A stretch of DNA of 38,397 nucleotides, from the NCBI GenBank assembly GCA_905235435.1, contig CAJOLD010000008.1, forward strand, positions 1 to 38,397, given 5' to 3'. Each line of letters begins with the position of its first letter. Position 1 is the first letter of the stretch. A program made the position numbers and the translations under genes. The notes below the pieces were generated by a model. That model was not told the origin of the DNA. It searched no databases and worked only from the letters and a program-made list of their open reading frames with translations. The DNA comes from an uncultured Lachnospiraceae bacterium. GTDB lineage: Bacteria > Bacillota > Clostridia > Lachnospirales > Lachnospiraceae. Below are positions 6,659-15,445 of the stretch, piece after piece.

Positions 6659-8581
6659 TCAGACGTCCAGCAGCGCGTCCTGCGCGTGCTCATAGATGAA
6701 CGCCTTGCGCGGAGGCACGTCGTTGCCCATCAGCATTTCCGTCACGTCGGACGCCATGCGCGCGTCCTCGATCTCGACTTTTTTCAGCACACGGGTCTCC
6801 GGGTTGAGCGTCGTCTCCCAGAGCTGCCCGGCATCCATCTCGCCGAGTCCCTTGTACCGCTGCAGTGTAAAGGATCCCTTGTGCGTCCTGCGGTATTTCT
6901 CAAGGGCTGTGTCGTCGTACAGGTACTCTCCCTCCCCGCGGGAAGGAATGACCTTGTAGAGCGGAGGCATCGCGATATACACATGGCCCTCGTAGATCAG
7001 CTCCGGCATGAACCGGTAGAACAGCGTGAGCAGCAGGGTGCTGATATGCGCGCCGTCCACGTCCGCATCCGCCATGATCACGATCTTGTTGTAGCGGAGC
7101 TTTGAAATATCAAAGTCGTTGCCGTAGCCCTCCGAGAATCCGCAGCCGAAGGCGTTGATCATCGTCTTGATCTCCGCGTTGGCGAGGACCTTGTCGATGC
7201 TCGCCTTCTCGACGTTCAGGATCTTTCCGCGGATCGGAAGGATCGCCTGGGTGCTGCGGTCCCTCGCCATCTTCGCGGAACCGCCGGCGGAATCACCCTC
7301 TACGATAAAGATCTCGCATTTCTCGGGCGTCCGGCTCTCGCAGTTGGCGAGCTTTCCGTTGCTGTCAAAGGAATACTTCTGCTTTGAGAGCAGGTTGGTC
7401 TTGACCTTCTCCTCGGACCGCCGGATCTTTGCCGCGCGCTCCGCGCAGGAAAGGACCTGCTTTAAGGTCTCGAGATGCTTGTCAAAGAAGAGCACGACCT
7501 CCTCCGAGGTGACCTTGGAGACCGCGCGCGCCGCGTCCTGGTTGTCGAGCTTCGTCTTCGTCTGTCCCTCGAAGCTCGGATCCGGATGGCGGATGGAGAT
7601 GACCGCCGTCATGCCGTTGCGGACGTCCGCGCCGGTGTAGTTGGGATCTTTATCCTTGAGGATCCCCAGGTCTCTCGCGTAGGTGTTCATGACCTGCGTA
7701 AACGCGGTCTTGAAGCCCGTCAGGTGCGTGCCGCCCTCGGCGTTGTAGATATTGTTGCAGAACCCGAGCACGCTCTCATGGAATTCGTTCACATACTGGA
7801 AGGCGCACTCGACGAGGATCCCCTCGCTGCTCCCCTGGAAGTAGATGGGCGGACAGACCGCCTCGTTCGTGCGATTCATATCGCGGATGTAGCCCGTGAT
7901 CCCGTCCGGCTCGTAAAACTCACTGTGCACCGCCGGCGTCTGCCTGCGGTCCTCAAAGGTGATCTTCAGCGTGGGATTGAGGTAAGCGGTCTCATGGAGG
8001 CGGCTCGCGATATCCTCCGAGGAAAAGCGGACGACCTCAAAGATCTCGGGATCCGGCAGGAAGCGGACCTTCGTGCCGGTCTTCCTTGTCTTCCCGAGCA
8101 CGGGCAGATGTCCGTCCTCCAGGTCGAGCACGGGCTTGCCGCGCTCATAGCGGTCGTGCCAGATCTGTCCGTCGCGGGAGATCTCCACATCCAGCCAGGT
8201 GGAGAGGGCGTTCACCACCGAGGAGCCGACGCCGTGCAGACCGCCGCTGGTCTTGTAGGCCGTGTCGTCAAATTTACCGCCGGCGTGGAGGGTCGTAAAG
8301 ACGAGCCGCTCCGCCGGCATGCCCTTTTCATGCATGCCCACCGGGATGCCGCGGCCGTCGTCCTCCACCAGCGCCGTTCCGTCCGCCTCAAGGGCGACGA
8401 AGATGCTGCTGCAGTGCCCTGCCAGATGTTCGTCCACCGCATTGTCAACGATCTCGTAAACGAGATGGTTCAGGCCCTTGCGGGAGGTGCTTCCGATATA
8501 CATGCCGGGCCTTCTGCGCACAGCCTCAAGGCCCTCCAGCACTGTTATGCTCTTCTCATCATACGTCCTGCTTTTTGCCAT
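6659..8581 (-). CDS. parE: Type IIA DNA topoisomerase subunit B (ParE/GyrB-like ATPase)
   Basis: The ATPase/Toprim subunit, 640 residues, the normal length. The GHKL ATPase has EIVDNAVDEHLAG, DDGRGIPV and TSGGLHGVGSSVVNALS. The Toprim part has EGDSAGGSAKMARDR and MADADVDGAHI, and RYKGLGEMD is near the C-terminus. The context AILPIRGKILNVEKA resembles GyrB, so subunit B alone does not decide between gyrase and topoisomerase IV; the partner lacking a GyrA box favours topoisomerase IV. The start overlaps the end of topB by 23 nt and follows GAAGGA. Confidence 0.94.
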   Translation of the reverse strand: MAKSRTYDEKSITVLEGLEAVRRRPGMYIGSTSRKGLNHLVYEIVDNAVDEHLAGHCSSIFVALEADGTALVEDDGRGIPVGMHEKGMPAERLVFTTLHAGGKFDDTAYKTSGGLHGVGSSVVNALSTWLDVEISRDGQIWHDRYERGKPVLDLEDGHLPVLGKTRKTGTKVRFLPDPEIFEVVRFSSEDIASRLHETAYLNPTLKITFEDRRQTPAVHSEFYEPDGITGYIRDMNRTNEAVCPPIYFQGSSEGILVECAFQYVNEFHESVLGFCNNIYNAEGGTHLTGFKTAFTQVMNTYARDLGILKDKDPNYTGADVRNGMTAVISIRHPDPSFEGQTKTKLDNQDAARAVSKVTSEEVVLFFDKHLETLKQVLSCAERAAKIRRSEEKVKTNLLSKQKYSFDSNGKLANCESRTPEKCEIFIVEGDSAGGSAKMARDRSTQAILPIRGKILNVEKASIDKVLANAEIKTMINAFGCGFSEGYGNDFDISKLRYNKIVIMADADVDGAHISTLLLTLFYRFMPELIYEGHVYIAMPPLYKVIPSRGEGEYLYDDTALEKYRRTHKGSFTLQRYKGLGEMDAGQLWETTLNPETRVLKKVEIEDARMASDVTEMLMGNDVPPRKAFIYEHAQDALLDV

Positions 8582-10655
8582 ATGTCCTTCGTCTTCTCCC
8601 GGCGGACGCGCCGGGGCTTCCCTTCCTGTAATACTGCGCCGTCTTGTCGAAGCAGGCGCGCAGCATGCCCTGGTTTAAAAGGCCGCGGACCGCTTCCGTC
8701 CTCGTCCTGATGAACCGGTTTAGTTTCTCTGTATATTCCTCCGGCGTGATGGTCCCCTCCGCTACATAGGTCAGCCCCTTCTCCCAGCTGGCTGTCAGCT
8801 CAGGATTGAGCAGCTGCCTCAGCGAGGCGTTCACCACGTCGTAGATCATCTCCCCAAGCTGTGTCGGGGTCAGGATCTGTGTTTTCTTATTCAGCGACAG
8901 GTATCCGTTTCCCACCAGCTTTTTCAGGATCTCCGCGCGGGTCGCGCTGGTTCCGATCCCGCTGCCGCGGATCTGCTCACGGAGCTGTTCGTCCTCGATC
9001 AGCTGGCCGGCATTCTCCATCGCGAGGATCATCGAGCCGGAGCTGTACCGCTTGGGCGGCGTCGTCTCCCCCTCCTTGATGAAAAGGTCCTCGATCGGGA
9101 GCCTGCTCCCTTTCCGGAGCTTCGAGAGGGCTTCGATCAGCTGCTCGTCGCCGGGCTTTTCTTCGTCCCCGCCGGGGCCGTCCGCCTCCGGGGAGGCTCC
9201 TTCCTCACCGGCCGCTCCCGCTCCCCTGCGGGCAGCCGCGGGCGGCTTTGCCACCTTCAGGTATCCCTCCTCCAGGAGCACCTTCATGCTCGTGAAGAAT
9301 TTCTCCTGTCCGATCTGCGTGATCAGCGACGCCTTCAGGTAGACCGCGGGCGGCAGGAAGATCCCGAGGAATCTCCGCACGATCAGCTCATAGACGCCGC
9401 GGGAGCGCCCCTGCAGGGAGCCGAGCGCCGAAAAGCCCTGTCCCGTCGGAATGATCGCATAGTGATCCGTGATCTGTTTGTCGTCCGTGTACCGGGTCTT
9501 CCCGATCGTCTTCCAGGCCTCCCCCGCAAGGATCTCCCCGGCCGCCTGCGCTGCCGGCGTGTATTTTGTGAGGCCCTCCAGGTTCTTTCTGATCTCCTTC
9601 GCCACGGCGCTCGAGAGCACTCTGGCGTCCGTGCGCGGATAGGTGACCAGTTTTTTCTCATACAGATCCTGCACGATGCGCAGCGTCTCGTCCGGACTGA
9701 TCCTAAACATCTTTGAGCAGTCGTTCTGCAGCTCCGCGAGATTATAAAGAAGCGGCGGGTTTTTCTTTTCCTTTTTCCGCTCGGCGGAAACGACGACCGC
9801 CTCGAAGGGATCCGCAGCGCGCAGCTGTCCGATCAGCGTCTCCGCGTCCTTCCTCTCCCGAAATCCGTTGTCGCGATATAAGGCCGGCGATCCGAACCAG
9901 GCCGATCCCTCCACGGCGCGGAATTCGCCCTCGATGCGGCTCCCGCTCACGCCAAGGCGGCTCAGCACCCGGAAGAAGGGCTGCTTTATAAAATCCCGGA
10001 TCTCCCGCTCGCGGCGCACGACCATGCCCAGTACGCAGGTCATCACGCGCCCCACGGCGATGCTGCAGTAGTCCTTGCCGAGGTATCCGGACACCTCTTT
10101 CCCGTACTTGAGCGTCAGAAGGCGGGAGAAATTGATCCCCATCAGGTAATCCTCCTGCGCGCGCAGGTACGCGGAGTGCGCAAGATCATCATATTCCGAG
10201 AGGTCCTTCGCTTCGCGGATCCCCCGCAGGATCTCCTCCTTTGTCTGTGAATCGATCCAGACCCTTTTCTGCTTTTTGTCCCCGACGCCGGCCATCTGCG
10301 CGACAAGGCGGTAGATATACTCCCCCTCGCGCCCGGAATCCGTGCACACATATATCACGTCCACGTCCCCCCGAAGAAGAAGCGAACTGACGATATCAAA
10401 CTGTTTTTTTACAGAAGGAATGACTTCATACAGAAAGGTGTCCGGAATAAAAGGAAGGGTCTGCAGACTCCAGCGCTTATATTTCTCGTCGTAGACCTCC
10501 GGATAACTCATCGTGACGAGATGGCCCACACACCATGTCACCACGTACTTTTCCGATTCCTGGTAACCGTCGTGCCGGGTCATTTGCTGGCCGAGCGCAG
10601 CCGCGAATTCCATGGCCACGCTCGGTTTCTCTGCAATGAAGAGAAATTTCCCCAT
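8559..10655 (-). CDS. topB: DNA topoisomerase III (type IA)
   Basis: A type IA topoisomerase of 698 residues that cleaves one strand and resolves recombination or replication intermediates. The Toprim domain starts FLFIAEKPSVAMEFA and contains YVCTDSGREGEYIYR. The catalytic tyrosine is in KLVTYPRTDARVLS, and RGSGIGTSATRAEILKKL is the conserved domain I segment. The C-terminus is a short, poorly conserved basic tail (GASAGRRRRTYGKKQ) without zinc fingers. It begins with GGAG before ATG, 24 bases after asd, and overlaps parE. Three topoisomerase genes therefore lie in a row. Confidence 0.95.
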   Translation of the reverse strand: MGKFLFIAEKPSVAMEFAAALGQQMTRHDGYQESEKYVVTWCVGHLVTMSYPEVYDEKYKRWSLQTLPFIPDTFLYEVIPSVKKQFDIVSSLLLRGDVDVIYVCTDSGREGEYIYRLVAQMAGVGDKKQKRVWIDSQTKEEILRGIREAKDLSEYDDLAHSAYLRAQEDYLMGINFSRLLTLKYGKEVSGYLGKDYCSIAVGRVMTCVLGMVVRREREIRDFIKQPFFRVLSRLGVSGSRIEGEFRAVEGSAWFGSPALYRDNGFRERKDAETLIGQLRAADPFEAVVVSAERKKEKKNPPLLYNLAELQNDCSKMFRISPDETLRIVQDLYEKKLVTYPRTDARVLSSAVAKEIRKNLEGLTKYTPAAQAAGEILAGEAWKTIGKTRYTDDKQITDHYAIIPTGQGFSALGSLQGRSRGVYELIVRRFLGIFLPPAVYLKASLITQIGQEKFFTSMKVLLEEGYLKVAKPPAAARRGAGAAGEEGASPEADGPGGDEEKPGDEQLIEALSKLRKGSRLPIEDLFIKEGETTPPKRYSSGSMILAMENAGQLIEDEQLREQIRGSGIGTSATRAEILKKLVGNGYLSLNKKTQILTPTQLGEMIYDVVNASLRQLLNPELTASWEKGLTYVAEGTITPEEYTEKLNRFIRTRTEAVRGLLNQGMLRACFDKTAQYYRKGSPGASAGRRRRTYGKKQDV

Positions 10656-10679
10656 TCAAATCTCCATTATAAATCTTAC

Positions 10680-11768
10680 TTACGCTTTTGCTGTGATATA
10701 TCCAAGGCTGACAAGAGACTCCGCGCAGAGGACAGCGCCGCCGGCGGCGCCGCGCAGGGTATTGTGCGCAAGGCCGATGAATTTGTAGTCATAGATCGTG
10801 TCCTCGCGAAGGCGGCCGATCGAGACAGCCATGCCGTTCTCGGTATCCACGTCCAGTCTTACCTGCGGACGGTCATCCTCCTCCAGCAGATGGATGAACT
10901 GCTTCGGCGCGCTCGGCAGCTCTCTCTCCTGAGGAAGTCCCTTGAAGGAGATCAGGCTCTCCTTCAGCTCTTCGATCGTGGGTTTCTTTTTAAAGCGCAC
11001 AAAGACGGCCGCGGTGTGGCCGTTCAGCACCGGGATGCGGACGCACTGGCAGGTGATCTTCGGCTCGCTCGCGCAGACGATCTCCCCGTTCTCCACATGG
11101 CCGAGGATACGAAGCGGCTCTCTCTCGCTCTTCTCCTCCTCGCCGCCGATGTAGGGAATGACGTTCCCCTCCATCTCCGGCCAGTCCCTGAAGGTCTTGC
11201 CGGCACCCGAGATGGCCTGGTAAGTCGTCACCACGACCTCGGCCGGCTCAAACTCACGCCATGCGGCAAGCGCGGGGGCATAGCCCTGGATCGAGCAGTT
11301 CGGTTTTACGGCAATGAAGCCTCTCTTTGTCCCGAGGCGCTTTTTCTGATCTTCGATGACCGCGAAATGATCCGCGTTGATCTCCGGGACGACCATCGGT
11401 ACGTCCGGCGTCCAGCGGTGCGCGCTGTTGTTGGAGACGACCGGCGTCTCCGTCTTCGCGTACTGCTCCTCGATCCGGCGGATCTCCTCCTTTGTCATAT
11501 CGACGGCGGAGAACACAAAGTCGACAAGGCTGCTGACCTTCTCCACGTCGTTGACGTTCAGGATCTTCATCCCGCGGACCTTCTTGGGCATGGGCTCCTC
11601 CATCTTCCAGCGGCCGCCCACAGCCTCCTCATATGTCTTGCCCTCGCTCCTGGGGCTTGCCGCAAGAGCGGTGATCTCAAACCACGGATGCTCCGCAAGC
11701 AGGGTGACGAACCGCTGTCCCACCATGCCTGTTGCTCCGAGAATACCTACTTTCAGCTTCTTTTCCAT
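10680..11768 (-). CDS. asd: Aspartate-semialdehyde dehydrogenase (archaeal/fungal-type)
   Basis: Reduces aspartyl phosphate to aspartate semialdehyde, the branch point for lysine, threonine, methionine and diaminopimelate. The 362 residues start with the NADP-binding KVGILGATGMVGQRF. The catalytic cysteine is in AVKPNCSIQGY and the active-site histidine in RIPVLNGHTAAV. Length and motif spelling match the archaeal/fungal-like branch of the family rather than the shorter E. coli type. thrC, a downstream pathway gene, is in the same window but in another transcription unit. It lies 48 bases after argH. Confidence 0.95.
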   Translation of the reverse strand: MEKKLKVGILGATGMVGQRFVTLLAEHPWFEITALAASPRSEGKTYEEAVGGRWKMEEPMPKKVRGMKILNVNDVEKVSSLVDFVFSAVDMTKEEIRRIEEQYAKTETPVVSNNSAHRWTPDVPMVVPEINADHFAVIEDQKKRLGTKRGFIAVKPNCSIQGYAPALAAWREFEPAEVVVTTYQAISGAGKTFRDWPEMEGNVIPYIGGEEEKSEREPLRILGHVENGEIVCASEPKITCQCVRIPVLNGHTAAVFVRFKKKPTIEELKESLISFKGLPQERELPSAPKQFIHLLEEDDRPQVRLDVDTENGMAVSIGRLREDTIYDYKFIGLAHNTLRGAAGGAVLCAESLVSLGYITAKA

Positions 11769-11816
11769 TCTCTCTTTCCTCCGCTGCTCTGTCTCTGACC
11801 TGTTATCTTTCTAACC

Positions 11817-13208
11817 TTACGCTTCGAACTGGTGGTTGTCAAGGTACTCCCTGCACCCCGCAAGGTACTGCTCCATCGCCTCCGGCCCCGGGCCTCCCTT
11901 CGTCACGCGCGCCTTCACGCATCTCTCCAGGGAGATCGCCTCGTAGATGTCTGTATCGATCACATCGGAGAATTCCCTGAATTCATCGAGCGAAAGATCA
12001 TCCAGCGCACAGCCCTTCTCCATGCAGGCAAGCACCAGCCGTCCCACGATCCCGTGGGCGTCGCGGAAGGGGACTCCCTTCCTGACCAGATAATCGGCAG
12101 CGTCCGTTGCGTTCGTAAAACCGCCTGTCGCGGAGGCGGCCATCACTTCCCGGCGGTACTTCATGGTATCGATCATCCCGGTAAAGAGACGCAGGCAGGC
12201 CTCCACCGTATCGATGGCGTCGAAGCTGACCTCCTTGTCCTCCTGCATGTCCTTGTTGTACGCGAGAGGAAGTCCCTTCATCGTTGTCAGCAGCGAGGTC
12301 AGCGCCCCGTACACCCTGCCGGTCTTTCCCCTTACCAGCTCCGCGATATCCGGGTTCTTCTTCTGCGGCATGATGCTGCTGCCGGTGCTGAAGCTGTCAT
12401 CGATCTCCACAAAGCGGTACTCATCGGTGTTCCAGATAATGATCTCCTCGCAGAATCGGGACAGATGCATCATGATCATGGACAGGGCGGAAAGGAACTC
12501 GATCAGGTAGTCCCGGTCCGAGACGGAGTCCATGCTGTTCCTCGTCGGCCCGTCAAATCCGAGCAGGGACGCGGTAAGCTCCCTGTCCAGCGGATAGGTG
12601 GTCCCCGCAAGGGCCCCCGCGCCGAGCGGGCAATAGTTCATTCTTTTATAGATATCCGAAAGGCGTTCCCGGTCACGGCGGAACATCTCAAAGTAGGCGC
12701 CGAAATGGTGCGAGAGCGTGACGGGCTGCGCCTTCTGCAGGTGCGTAAAGCCGGGCATGAAGGTGTCCCTGTTCTCCTCCATCGCGCGAAGGAGGCTTAA
12801 AAGGAGCGCCTCCAGCAGCGCATCGGTCTCTCTCACCTTGTCGCGTACATAGAGCCTCATATCCAGGGCGACCTGGTCATTGCGGCTGCGCCCGGTGTGC
12901 AGCTTCTTGCCGACGTCGCCGATCCTGTCGATCAGCTGCGCCTCCACAAAGCTGTGCACGTCCTCAAAGCTTTCATCGACCGGGAGCTTCCCGGACTCAA
13001 CGTCCGCGAGGATCCCCTCAAGGCCGCTGCGGATCTGCTCTCCCTCCGCCTCCGTGAGGATCCCGGCCTTTGCAAGCATCGTCACATGCGCGATGCTTCC
13101 CCTGATATCCTGCGGAAGAAGCCTGCGGTCGAAGCCGATGGACGCGTTAAAAGCGTATACCATCTGATCCGTTTCCTTCGTGAAGCGTCCGCCCCAAAGT
13201 GTGGCCAT
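11817..13208 (-). CDS. argH: Argininosuccinate lyase
   Basis: Splits argininosuccinate into arginine and fumarate, the last step of arginine synthesis. The 463 residues are the normal length. The family signature GSSIMPQKKNPD is present near residue 275, with GRFTKETDQMVYAFNAS at the N-terminus and LHTGRSRNDQVALDMRLY as conserved region 1. GGAGGATTAAAA precedes the ATG, which is two bases after the queH stop. argG is not in the window, so argH is separated from the rest of its pathway here. Confidence 0.97.
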   Translation of the reverse strand: MATLWGGRFTKETDQMVYAFNASIGFDRRLLPQDIRGSIAHVTMLAKAGILTEAEGEQIRSGLEGILADVESGKLPVDESFEDVHSFVEAQLIDRIGDVGKKLHTGRSRNDQVALDMRLYVRDKVRETDALLEALLLSLLRAMEENRDTFMPGFTHLQKAQPVTLSHHFGAYFEMFRRDRERLSDIYKRMNYCPLGAGALAGTTYPLDRELTASLLGFDGPTRNSMDSVSDRDYLIEFLSALSMIMMHLSRFCEEIIIWNTDEYRFVEIDDSFSTGSSIMPQKKNPDIAELVRGKTGRVYGALTSLLTTMKGLPLAYNKDMQEDKEVSFDAIDTVEACLRLFTGMIDTMKYRREVMAASATGGFTNATDAADYLVRKGVPFRDAHGIVGRLVLACMEKGCALDDLSLDEFREFSDVIDTDIYEAISLERCVKARVTKGGPGPEAMEQYLAGCREYLDNHQFEA

Positions 13209-13210
13209 TT

Positions 13211-13861
13211 TTAATCCTCCTTATGCGAAATACTGTGCGCCGCGGCTGCTCTCTCCCGCTCCGCGCGGGAAAAGGCGCATCCGCAGTAGTCCTGGCGGTA
13301 GAGACCGTAGACGCGGGAGAGCTCTACGGACCGCAGGTAACCGTTCTTCTTTTTAAAATCATTCGGGAGATGCTTTACGCCGTATTCTTCCGCGAGCTCC
13401 TCCCCGATCTCATTGATCTTTTCCGCGTTCTTGAGCGGACTGATCGAGAGCGTCGTGGCAAACCAGTCATAGCCGCCGTCCCGCGCCCGCCGCGCTGCCT
13501 CCCGCATGCGCAGCCGGTAGCAGGCAAAACATCTCTCCCCTCCCTCGGGGATGTCCTCGAGTCCGCGCACAGCCCGAAGGAACTCGCCCGGTTCATAGGG
13601 CGCCTCCTCAAAGCGCACGGGATTGGCCGCCGGCATTTCCCCGATGAGCCTTTCAAGCTCCCGGGCGCGGCGCCGGTACTCCTCCTCCGGGGAGATGTTC
13701 GGATTATAATAGAAGTCCGTGATCGAAAAGTACTGCGAGAGATATTCCAGCACATAACTGCTGCAGGGCGCGCAGCAGCTGTGCAGAAAGAGCCTCGGCG
13801 GCTCCCCCTCTCCGATCCCTTCGATCAGGGCGTCCAGTTCCTTCTGATAGTTCCGTTTCAT
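13211..13861 (-). CDS. queH: Epoxyqueuosine reductase QueH
   Basis: QueH performs the last step of queuosine synthesis, reduction of epoxyqueuosine in tRNA, replacing QueG. The 216 residues contain the family's metal-binding cysteines: FLHSCCAPCSSYVLEY near the N-terminus, GERCFACYRLRMREAA in the middle and YRQDYCGC near residue 195. FATTLSISPLKN is also typical. The C-terminus is short and charged. It lies 21 bases after dut and close to queA, the preceding step of the pathway, which supports the assignment. Confidence 0.95.
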   Translation of the reverse strand: MKRNYQKELDALIEGIGEGEPPRLFLHSCCAPCSSYVLEYLSQYFSITDFYYNPNISPEEEYRRRARELERLIGEMPAANPVRFEEAPYEPGEFLRAVRGLEDIPEGGERCFACYRLRMREAARRARDGGYDWFATTLSISPLKNAEKINEIGEELAEEYGVKHLPNDFKKKNGYLRSVELSRVYGLYRQDYCGCAFSRAERERAAAAHSISHKED

Positions 13862-13882
13862 TGCGCACCTTCCCCCGGCGGC

Positions 13883-14323
13883 CTACTGCCTTCCGGTGGA
13901 GCCGAAGCCGCCGCGCGCGCTGTGCCCGAGCGTCTCCACCTCCTCGAAGAGGATCCTCGGCTGATGCTCCAGGATGCGGAACTGGCAGATGCGGTCGTTG
14001 ACATGGATCACGGTATCCCTCATCGCAAGCGCCGGATAGCGGATGATATCCTCGTCGGAGGAATAGCTCTCGTCCACCACCGCGGGCGCGTTCGGCTGCA
14101 GGATCCCGTAGGTCTTGTAGGTGGAGCTCCGGGGGGCGATGATCATCTCGTAGCCCTCGGGAAGCCGGACGGAGATCCCGAGATCAATGTACTTAAGCTC
14201 CCCCGCCTTCATCTCGACCTCCTCGGCCGCGCGCAGGTCGATCCAGTCGCTCTTCCCGCCGATATACTCCAGCCTGTCGATCTTGTCCGAATGATATTTG
14301 ATCTGTATCTTCTTCTCTGTCAC
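13883..14323 (-). CDS. dut: dUTPase-family nucleotidohydrolase
   Basis: Hydrolyses dUTP to dUMP and pyrophosphate. I chose GTG at 14323 (146 residues) because AAAGGAG lies six bases upstream; an ATG at 14356 would add 11 residues with no ribosome binding site. Motif 1 is DLRAAEE, motif 2 PRSSTYKTYGI, motif 4 NDRICQFRI, and motif 5 the glycine-rich RGGFGSTG near the C-terminus. Motif 3 is unusual: in place of a GxIDxxYxGE pattern it reads PAVVDESYSSDED followed by IIRYPALAM, a small insertion. The Asp and Tyr that contact the deoxyribose are kept, so activity is plausible, but the substrate is inferred. Confidence 0.83.
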   Translation of the reverse strand: MTEKKIQIKYHSDKIDRLEYIGGKSDWIDLRAAEEVEMKAGELKYIDLGISVRLPEGYEMIIAPRSSTYKTYGILQPNAPAVVDESYSSDEDIIRYPALAMRDTVIHVNDRICQFRILEHQPRILFEEVETLGHSARGGFGSTGRQ

Positions 14324-14363
14324 CTGCAGCTCCTTTCGCGCCATGGCGCTTTTCATGCACGTA

Positions 14364-14385
14364 AGGCAGGGATCGCTCCCTGCCT
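14364..14385. repeat. 9-bp perfect hairpin between queA and dut
   Basis: aggcaggga, a four-base loop, then its exact complement, in the 83-base gap between queA and dut. No U-run follows on the minus strand, so it is not a standard terminator. It may stabilise a processed end or cause partial attenuation. Confidence 0.5.
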
Positions 14386-14406
14386 GTACTTATTTCCTGA
14401 AATCCC

Positions 14407-15432
14407 TTACTTTATAAACATCGCGTCACCGAAGGAAAAGAACCGGTAGCGCTCCTTCACGGCCTCCTCGTATGCCGCGAGGATATGGTCCTTTCCCGCC
14501 AGCGCGGAAACGAGCATGAGGAGCGTCGATTCCGGCAGATGAAAGTTCGTGATAAGGGCATCCATGATCTTAAAACGGTAGCCCGGATAGATGAAAATGT
14601 CCGTCCATCCGCTCTTTGCCCGGAGGATCCCGTCCTCGTCCGCCGCCGTCTCAAGCGTTCTGCAGCTCGTGGTCCCCACACAGACGATGCGTCCTCCGGC
14701 TGCCTTTCTCTCATTGACAAGGGCCGCCGTCTCCTCATCGACACAGTAGTACTCGCTGTGCATCTGATGCTGCGTGACATCCTCGACCTTCACGGGACGG
14801 AAGGTGCCGAGGCCGACATGGAGCGTGATCTGCGCGACCGCCGTCCCCTTCTCCCGGATCCGTTCCAAAAGCTCCGGCGTAAAGTGCAGTCCCGCGGTCG
14901 GCGCCGCGGCGGAGCCGTCATATCTGGCGTACACCGTCTGGTAGCGCTCCCTGTCCTGCAGCGGATGCGTGATATAGGGGGGCAGAGGCATCTGCCCGAG
15001 CCTGTCCAGGATCTCCTCAAAGATCCCCTCATAGGTAAATCTGATCTTCCGGTTGCCGTCTTCGGCCACCTCCAGGATCTCTCCTTTCAGGCTCCCGTCG
15101 CCGAAGCTGATCACGGTGCCGGGCCTGCATTTTTTGCCCGGCTTTACCAGCGTCTCCCAGGTGTCGCCGCCGAGGCGGCGCAGGAGAAGGATCTCCACGG
15201 CGGCGCCGGTGCCCTCCTTCGTCCCGTAGAGCCGCGCGGGAATGACCCTGGTATTGTTGAGCACGAGGCAGTCCTCCGGGGCCAGCAGGTCCACGATATC
15301 CTTAAAGCCTCTGTGTTCGACCACGCCGGTCTCCCGGTCCAGGACCATCAGCCTGGAGGCCGAGCGGTCCTCGAGCGGGTCCTGCGCGATCAGCTCTTTC
15401 GGAAGATCATAATAAAAGTCAGCTGTTTTCAT
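14407..15432 (-). CDS. queA: S-adenosylmethionine:tRNA ribosyltransferase-isomerase QueA
   Basis: Transfers and rearranges the ribose of SAM onto preQ1 in the wobble position of GUN-anticodon tRNAs to make epoxyqueuosine. The 341 residues show [50 protein letters not shown] and [16 protein letters not shown], all highly conserved in QueA. The start follows AGGAAGGACAAC and lies 13 bases after pheT. queH two genes downstream completes the tRNA modification. Confidence 0.97.
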   Translation of the reverse strand: MKTADFYYDLPKELIAQDPLEDRSASRLMVLDRETGVVEHRGFKDIVDLLAPEDCLVLNNTRVIPARLYGTKEGTGAAVEILLLRRLGGDTWETLVKPGKKCRPGTVISFGDGSLKGEILEVAEDGNRKIRFTYEGIFEEILDRLGQMPLPPYITHPLQDRERYQTVYARYDGSAAAPTAGLHFTPELLERIREKGTAVAQITLHVGLGTFRPVKVEDVTQHQMHSEYYCVDEETAALVNERKAAGGRIVCVGTTSCRTLETAADEDGILRAKSGWTDIFIYPGYRFKIMDALITNFHLPESTLLMLVSALAGKDHILAAYEEAVKERYRFFSFGDAMFIK

Positions 15433-15445
15433 GTTGTCCTTCCTG

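Noticed and set aside
4390..8581. Naming the pair gyrA/gyrB
   Set aside because: Subunit A lacks the QRRGGKG GyrA box and has a shortened C-terminal domain; there is no dnaA/recF context. Topoisomerase IV is the better call, though subunit B has GyrB-like spelling.
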